Shown piece after piece: positions 43,673-50,000 of a stretch of DNA of 50,000 nt (position 1 is its first letter; each line of letters opens with the position of its first letter). The notes beneath the pieces are model-generated. The model saw only the letters and a list, made by a program, of their open reading frames with translations. It did not search any database and was not told the origin of the DNA. The DNA is taken from contig CAJNDS010002554.1 of the NCBI GenBank assembly GCA_905221605.1, positions 162,501 through 212,500 on the forward strand. The letters are read 5' to 3'. Both the position numbers and the translations under genes were made by a program. Source of the stretch: Symbiodinium natans. Taxonomy: Eukaryota; Sar; Dinophyceae; Suessiales; Symbiodiniaceae.

Positions 43673-43808
43673 CTTGGGGACTACATGAACCCTACAAGGG
43701 TTTAGGGTTTAGGGTTTAGGGTTTAGGGTTTAGGGTTCATGTACCTTAATCGGAGCTACAGTCGTCAGGGTACATGACCCCATTTTTAGGGTTCATTTCG
43801 TCCTCAAG
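43673..43808. mobile_element. CTTGGGGACTA element with nested TTTAGGG array
   Basis: Left CTTGGGGACTACATGAACCC, right GGTTCATTTCGTCCTCAAG, with TTTAGGG units at 43698-43736. It begins two bases after the TAG of the membrane-protein gene. No matching direct repeat is seen. Confidence 0.8.
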
Positions 43809-43954
43809 GAAGCTGCCCAGAGACTCCGAAAGCCCCTTAGCTACGAAACATTCCTGACTTTATAGAGTCGTCATGAATTATAATAGACGTAAGGCAAGTT
43901 TCCGGAATGTAAAAAACTAAGGTTAAAGCGCGTCGGAATCTCTGGGTTTAGCTT

Positions 43955-44198
43955 TCAGAAGCCTGGAGCCCGATGTTTTGAGGGGTAGAAGGAGGGACCC
44001 CTAGAAGGGACCCTTAATCTTATTCCCCTTCACAACCCCCTACCTTACATAGTCCCGGCTTATAGTCCTTCTAGACCTAAAGCAGCCCCCAAATACCCCC
44101 CCCTCCCCCCCAAAAAAAAAAAACACACACACACACAAAAAAAAAAAACCTTCTAAGGGTCCCTCCTTTAGTCCCTTGCCTTCAGAAGCCTGGAGCTC
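43955..44198. repeat. Duplicated TTCAGAAGCCTGGAGC around an inserted block
   Basis: The 16-base segment at about 43957-43972 recurs at 44181-44196. Between the copies is a GGACCCCTAGAAGGGAC... block, also found near 29115, plus C/A-rich simple sequence. The downstream copy holds the AG just before the PPR start exon. This is a second case of a duplicated 3' splice region, as at 5428-5528. Confidence 0.7.
44096..44150. repeat. Poly-C / poly-A / CA simple sequence
   Basis: C runs, then A runs around (CA)5, in the block upstream of the PPR start exon. Confidence 0.8.
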
Positions 44199-44209
44199 CC
44201 GTGTCGTTC

Positions 44210-47200
44210 ATGGGGGAGCCGAGGGGGGCCCAGGACGAGGCAATTTACGTCAGGGAGGTGAGCGCGAAGCGACACCGGGACCAGCAGGCAGCGAAGGCGC
44301 TGCGCGCCCTAAACCCTAAACCCTGAGCCCAACGCTGCCATGAGCAAAAGTGCCTCTCAATGCCGTTGCCAGCGGGGGGGGGGGGGGGCAATGACTGGAC
44401 CCCGAACCCAACCTGGGAATGAACCCTAAAAATGGGGTCATGTACCCTGACTACTGTAGTTCCGAATCAGGTACATGAACCATGGTTCATTTGGTCATAG
44501 TATCCCCAAGGAAGGCGCCCAAGCAAAACCCAAGTAGGCCCTCTTGGGATCTCGGGATTTCCGGAGTGGGGGGCTACTTTTGTCGGGGTGGGGTCCTCGA
44601 ATGTTTGGTGGTAGATTTGAGGGACCACTTTTTGGAAGATCTTGAATGGTTTAGACGGTTTAGTGTTTTGTGAGTTTGTTGTTTAGGGCTTGGTGTTTAG
44701 GTTTTCGGATCCGGACAGGTGCTCTAATCTTCTCCTGTGCTCTACTGACACCGCTTCCATGAAGGATGTCCCTTATTTCTGCCAAGCTCCTAAGCCCTAA
44801 ACACGGTAAGCCCCAAAGCCCTACCCCAAGCCCTGCAAAGCCCCACATGACAAGCCCTAAAACCTACCATCGCCTCTAAGCCCTACCTTAAGAACCCCAA
44901 ACCTACTCTTGTAGCAGGCTCTCAATTTTACGAAACCCCTGATAGGGTTCTTAGGTAACTTACAAATGGGGTTCGTCAGGTTAAGCCTAAAAGCCCTAAA
45001 CCCTACGCCCTACACCCTAAACCCTAAACCGCCCTAAACCCTAAACCTCTCGAGGCGGGCACTGGCAGCTGGCAATGTCCCTCTTCGCCGGGCTCCTCGG
45101 GCGAGGTCCGGGGGCCCTGGAGACGATGTGAGCAACGTAGGGTTTGGGGTTAGTATTTTGGGTTCAGGGTTTAGGGTTTAGGATTTGGCGTTTAGGATTT
45201 AGAGTCTAGGGCTTGGGTTTAGGGTGTTTGGGCTTGGGTTTTCGGGTTTATCGCCGGTTTGGGGTTTAGGGCTTGGGGTTTAGGATTTGGGTCAAGGGTT
45301 TTGGGGTTTAGACTTTCAGGTGTAGGGTTTTGGGGGATTTGGATTTTTCTGTGTTTAGAGTTTGGGTTTCAAGATTTCGGATTTGGGATTGACTAGGACA
45401 CAGCATGTGCTATGCCCTTTCTTCAGCAGTCAGGTTCCCTTAGAAACCTCTCTCACAATAGAGTACCCTTCTCATTCCAAGGCGTTTCTAGATCTAGGTA
45501 TCGCGTTAGGGCTTCGGAGGTTTGAGGGTTTGGGATTCGGGGTTCAGGGATTAGACTTTGAGGGTTTACGGTTTACCGGCTTGGAGACCCTAAGAAGTAA
45601 GACTAGTGACCTATAAACCCAAAACCCAAAACCCCAAAATGCCCACAAGGAACCAGTATGAGCATAGTGAGAAACCCCCTCAGGAAAGTATAGTGACAAA
45701 GCCCTACACCCCAAACCCTAAATTCCTACTTACTAGGAACCAAGAAGTACAGTCACTAAACCCCTTCACTACAAACCCGAAATTCCCTACTGGCTCAAAC
45801 CTCCTACTAGGAACCAGCAGGTATAGTGACTAATCCCCTACACCCCAAAGCCTAAATTCCCTACTGAGAACCAGAAAGTGTAGTCATGAAACCCCTACAC
45901 CCCAACCAAACCCTAAACCCTAAACCCTAAACCCTAAACCCTAAACCCTAAACTCTCCAACCCAGAGGGGTTCAGGGAAGAGAGGCCCGGCCCGTTTGGA
46001 TCCCTGGGCGTGGCTTTGGAGAGCTGTGCTCAGCAACAGCTGCTCACACAAAATGCCACAAGCCCGAGCCATACCTGCACACCACGAACCGGTTAGGGTT
46101 CAGGCGTTGTGGGTTTAGGGTGTAGGGTTTAGGGGGTTAGGGTTCAGGGCTCAGGGGGTTTGGGTTTAGGGTTTCGGGGGTTAGGGTTCAGGGTTTAGGG
46201 TTTAGGGTTGGGGTTTGGGGTTTCGGGTTCAGGGTTTTGGGGTTTAGGCTTCCCCGAGGTCTCCGGCCGACGGTCCGCACCTTTGGCACCGTGATGAGCG
46301 CCTGCGAGAAGTGCATCTGGGCCGAGATTTGTGGGTTGATGGCATTTTCGTTGGGTTTAGGGTTTAGGCGGGTTTAGCGTTTTAGGGTTTAATTAGCGTG
46401 CTAGCGTTTTAGGGTTTCGCTTTTTAGGGTTTAGGGTTTAGAGGACACACCTCACCTTTCAACCCTAAACCTGAACCCTGACCACTGTTTTGGCTTTTTA
46501 CACTTTAGGGTTTGGGGTTTGGGGTTTAGGGTTTAGGGGTTCAGGGCTAGGGTTTAGGAGTGTAGGGTTTTGGGTTTGGGGGTTTGGGTTTAGGGTTATT
46601 TAGGGCTAGAGTTCCGTAGGTTCCCTCTGCAGGAATGGGGTATGAGGTAGACACTACGCTACAGTACCCTTGGAGCCCTCAACACCAGAACCCGAACCCT
46701 TAACCCCCGAAAGCACTAAAGCCCTAAGCCCTAACACCCAAAAGCCCTAAACCCCTAAACCCCTAAACCTGCAAAGCCCTAAACCCTAAAGCCCCAAACC
46801 CCGACACCCGAAACCCTAAACCCTAGAACCCGAAACCCTAAAACCCTAAGCCCCTAAACCCTAAACCCTAAACCCTAGAACCCTAAACCCTAAACCCCTG
46901 AGCCCCTAAACCCTCAGCTCTTTGCCGTAAGGCGGAGAGTGGCAGCAGGCGAGGCAGGGTTCGAGAAAATGGCCTCCGTTTCGGGTTTAGGGCTAGGGTT
47001 TAGGGTTTAGGGCATTAGGGTTTCAGGGTTTAGGGTTTAGGGCTAGGGTTCAGGGTTCAGGGTTTGGGGTAGTAGGGTTTAGGGTTTCAGGGTTTTAGGG
47101 TTTCGGGCTTACGGCTTCCGGGTTTTAGGGTTTAGGGTTTTAGGGTTTGGGGTTACCATCTTCACGAGTTTGCAGGATTCATTCACTGATCCGCTCGTTT

Positions 47201-48862
47201 ACCCACAGTTCGTTCTCTTGATGCTAGTCCTTGGTCAGCATCTTCTGAAAATCGTTTGCAGGCTATCGAAGTATATCAGGAACTCAACATGTTAGGGTTT
47301 AGGGTTTAGGGTTCAGGCTGTAGGCTGGTAGGGTTTAGGATCCTCGCCCTCAACACCTGTGCCAAAATTAAGGAGTTTCCAGAAGCCTTCAGTAAACCCC
47401 GAGTTTAATCAGGTTCCTGCATATGGACGTTTATGAAAATAGGGGACCCCTAATATAGACCGAATAGTAGGATCCCCTTAGAACAAGGACCCCAGAAGGT
47501 ACCCCCAATTTTGACAATTTCGGAGCAACCACCAAAGGCAACTGCTAGAATGGAAAGCCACCTCCTGTCCAAATGAAGTGGATTCGCCTCGGATCCAGCC
47601 AATCAAGCTCCTAGCCGAAACCCCTCGGCAACCCCCACCAACACCCTAAGTGCCAAAATACCCCGAGTTCGTCTGAAATCTTAAGCCCGCGAACTCCTAT
47701 GCTTGCCGTCGTCTAGTATGGAATTCAAAAAATCGGCTATCAGCACCGTTCCCGTGACTATTCTTCCTTCATTTTCCCGCCCAACCTAAACCCTAAACCC
47801 AACACCCTAAGCCCAACACTAAGCCCAAACCATAAGCCCTAAACCTTAACTCCCCAAACCCTAAACTCTAAACCCCAAACCCCAAACCCTGAACCCTAAA
47901 CCCTAAACCCTACACCCTAAACCCTAAACCCTAAACCCTACGAGGCCCTCTTACTCTACACCCAGCTCAGAGCCTCGACGCTGGAGCCCAGCATCGTGGC
48001 GCTGAATTCTGCAAGGGTGCCCAGCGGTGGGGGTTTAGGGCTTAGGGTTTAGGGTTTAGGGTTTAGGGCTTAGGGCTTAGGGTTTAGGGTTTAGGGTTTA
48101 GGGTTTAGGGTTTAGGTATGGGGGCTTCGGCTTTGATCTCAACAAAAAGACAATAGCTGCTTTAGGGTAGGGGTAGGGTTGGGCGGTATTGATGCAGCTG
48201 TGGGATCGGGTTTGCGGGTGTGGTTATTGTTTTTGGGGCTGGGGGGAAGCAAAGAGGAGGATGACGCATTGCCTTCGGGCTTGACGTGGACGCCGGGTGT
48301 TGCCCACTTGGCACAAGCTTCCCGAACCGAGGCTAGCAGCAAGCGGCGCAAGGGCTGCTATTCTGGGCTTCGGAGTACTATACAACTTTTTTTGGCTCTG
48401 GGTTAGCTACTTATACCTAAAAAGTATTTGCTTTCTTTTTTCAGGGTCTAGTCCAAAGCAGGGTATGGGTCAAGGAAAGGCCAGGGGCCAGGACCCTGTC
48501 GAATGGAGAGCCAGATGCCGCTGAAGGGGCAGTGTGTCAGACGTACAGAAACTTAAACCCTGAACCCTAAACCCTAAACCCTAAACCCTAAACCCTAAAC
48601 CCTAAACCCTAAACCCTAAACCCTAAACCCTAAACCCTAAACCCTAAACCATTTTTTTGGCTCATGTCCCCGGACTCGTCTTGCCTCCGGCCCCAGTATC
48701 CCTGTGCAGCGTCCGGCCAAGGCAAGAATTAGCCCTAAGCCTTGAACACTAAACCGACCCTAAACCCCAAACCCCAAACCCTGCTCTAGAACCAGCGCCC
48801 CGAAATGCCCCGAGGCCCTCAGTGCTTGTGCCAGCGGCCCAAAGGAAGGCGGCTGGCGAATG
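44210..48862 (+). CDS. Pentatricopeptide repeat (PPR) protein, eight exons, 3' incomplete
   Basis: Exons 44210-44303, 45055-45102, 46259-46310, 46932-46977, 47262-47290, 47339-47384, 47945-48010 and 48815 to about 48862 join in phase. The protein starts MGEPRGAQDEAIYVREVS, then runs through PPR motifs: GHWQLAMSLFAGLL, LRPTVRTFGTVMSACEK, GFEKMAS, AIEVYQELNMILALNTCAK, EALLLYTQLRASTLEPSIVA, LNSALSACASGP with GGWRMA. PPR arrays bind organelle RNA. Two donors are the first bases of TTTAGGG-type repeat (46978 and 47291), and the acceptor at 47337-47338 is the TTTAG of the same repeat, making a 48-base intron. The upstream TTCAG at 44182-44184 follows a pyrimidine stretch and may be a trans-splice or intron acceptor; the frame is open above the ATG, so the start is not certain. 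Later exons were not found before 50000. Confidence 0.78.
45640..45905. repeat. About 62-base degenerate tandem repeat
   Basis: Four to five copies of a unit containing ACTAGGAACCAGAAAGTATA, then GTGAC and CCCTACACCCCAAACCCTAA, then ATTCCCTACT. The telomere-like heptamer is embedded in each unit, so both appear to have been amplified together. PPR intron 2. Confidence 0.75.
47291..47338 (+). other. 48-base intron built from TTTAGGG units
   Basis: Starts GTTAGGGTTTAGGGTTTAGG and ends GGTAGGGTTTAG, with only about 20 non-repeat bases in the middle. Phase is kept: AT before it and G after it make the ATG of ELNMILALN in the PPR protein. Confidence 0.8.
48557..48650. repeat. CCCTAAA array
   Basis: About 13 units in PPR intron 7. 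Confidence 0.93.
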
Positions 48863-50000
48863 GCGCCGCTCGGCAGCCCAAGTGCCCTAAAAGTGCCATA
48901 GTTGAGTTTGGGCGGGAGTGCCTGGTGTAGAACTGTTTTTTTTTGTTTTCCCTTTGGGCTTAAGAGGGATCATACTCGGGAATCTTTGATGGCTTTAAGA
49001 GGCATCCTAGCTTTGGGTTTACGGTTTACGCGGTTTATTGGCTGTGGTGTAAAGGGGTCAGGGACATGGAAGCCGCCCCCCCTCCCCCCCCACCCGGCCA
49101 TTTTTGCGGGTCATCGAGCGAGGCAGGGTTATAGCTTCGACCTGCTAAGGGTCGCCAGTTATGAAAGCAAGGGTTTGGGGCTTAGGCTTTAGGGTTTTGA
49201 GCTTAGGGTGGCTTGACTCTCTCATCCCCCCCTGACCCTACGTGAGGGTTTTTTTTTTCAAGTTGCGCAGCCTTTTCAGGCGTTCTTGATGCCTTAACTC
49301 ACTTGAAGGCGGGGGTGTGAGGTTTCTGGTTGCACATGGTGGCAGCTGTCTTCAGCAAGCCCAAACACACAGTCCTCGTTTACTTGTTGCATCATCCGTA
49401 CATCATCTTATGATAAGTAGGTATTTGTTTCTTGGGCCTCAACCCTAAACTCTTTTCCCGAACTCGTTCGTCACCGAGCACGGGGAGATTCGACAAGAAG
49501 ACCAGGGTAGGGGCAGACCTGCCAAGATCCTCATTGCCGCATGCTTGGTTAGTGTGAGATGGCCCTCCACTATTGGGCCGTTGCTGCTCTTCGTTTCTCA
49601 CGAAGCTTTCGACTTCACACAGCTTCTGCGACCCTAAACCTTCAACCCTAAACCCTAAACCCTAAACCCTAAACCCTAAACCCTAAACCCTAAACCCTAA
49701 ACCCTAAACCCTAAACCCTACCTTACATCCCCCGGTATATACCCTTTAAGGGGTTACGCGGTTCCTCATTGCGTACTACTTACCGGGAGGTAGAACCGAC
49801 ATCTTGAGGCACAACAGGCATGGCTTGATACCTCTTTCCTCCCCAAGCCTGAAATCCTACCCAAGACCTTGCCCTACTCTTTGAACACCCTTTCAACCCT
49901 AAAACCCAGCCCTAACCCCCCAAAGGCCTCTCACCCCGCGCCCCCCCACCAATCCACAAACCCTGAACCCTAAACCCTAAACCCCAAACCCTAAACCCTA
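48863..50000. other. End of window, no further exon placed
   Basis: Includes a CCATCCTAG-family element ending at 49013-49014, a unique block at about 49230-49620 with only short ORFs, a CCCTAAA array at 49637-49720 and a degenerate C-rich end. The remaining PPR exons probably lie here or beyond, but none could be identified. Confidence 0.35.

Larger units (their letters stand above)
60..50000. repeat. Window-wide dispersed TTTAGGG / CCCTAAA arrays
   Basis: About one hundred separate arrays of 2 to 25 units in both orientations, from one end of the window to the other. They are absent from the exons placed here and from the intronless RCC1-like gene, and present in most introns and spacers. 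The unit is the plant-type telomere heptamer, also reported as the telomere repeat of dinoflagellates. Common variants are CCCCAAA, CCCGAAA, CCCTGAA and CCCTCAA. Confidence 0.97.

Overview
The window looks like dinoflagellate nuclear DNA, most likely Symbiodiniaceae or a close relative. The basis is a combination of plant-type TTTAGGG/CCCTAAA repeats scattered in both orientations, introns that start with GC or GA as often as GT, every recognisable gene on the + strand, and gene types common in these algae (pentatricopeptide proteins, RCC1-like repeats, ShKT cysteine modules). No bacterial operons, tRNA or rRNA genes were seen. The long ORFs of a naive scan are mostly artefacts. The real coding DNA is in short exons of 24-390 bases, in unique islands between telomere-like arrays, and I joined them by reading frame, splice phase and family similarity.

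Layout (all +). 1-1559: mostly arrays, no firm gene. 1560-2797: the 3' end of an unrecognised gene. 3486-16571: a complete 13-exon 14-3-3 gene coding for 248 residues. 16572-18911: intergenic, with one insertion element. 18912-25767, perhaps to 26706: the start of a dynamin-family GTPase whose later exons I cannot find. 26707-30000: no firm gene. 30037-31368: an intronless gene with a ubiquitin-like N terminus and nine RCC1-like repeats. 31623-35925: scattered exons of a PPR protein. 37181-43671: a 17-exon gene coding for 752 residues, with a coiled-coil N terminus, a multi-pass membrane part and a cysteine-rich ShKT-like C terminus. 44210 to beyond 48862: a second, well-resolved PPR gene that runs off my ability to follow it.

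The most interesting content is in the introns. Several families of short inverted-repeat elements (about 85-235 bp) sit exactly at intron positions, each flanked by a 4-bp direct repeat. In coding DNA the repeat nearly always begins GT, GC or GA: its left copy is the 5' splice site, and the element's own right end (CCAAG, CTAAG or CCTAG) is the 3' splice site. Removal restores the uninterrupted codons. Copies in non-coding DNA have direct repeats such as TTCC, TTGG or TAAA. These are introner-like elements, intron-making transposons. TTTAGGG arrays are nested inside several of them, and some introns are almost nothing but the telomere repeat, using G|GTTTAG as donor and TTTAG|G as acceptor.

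The genes do not form an operon or pathway. They share an intron-gain landscape rather than a function. Exon joins are my own hand reading and have not been checked against transcripts.
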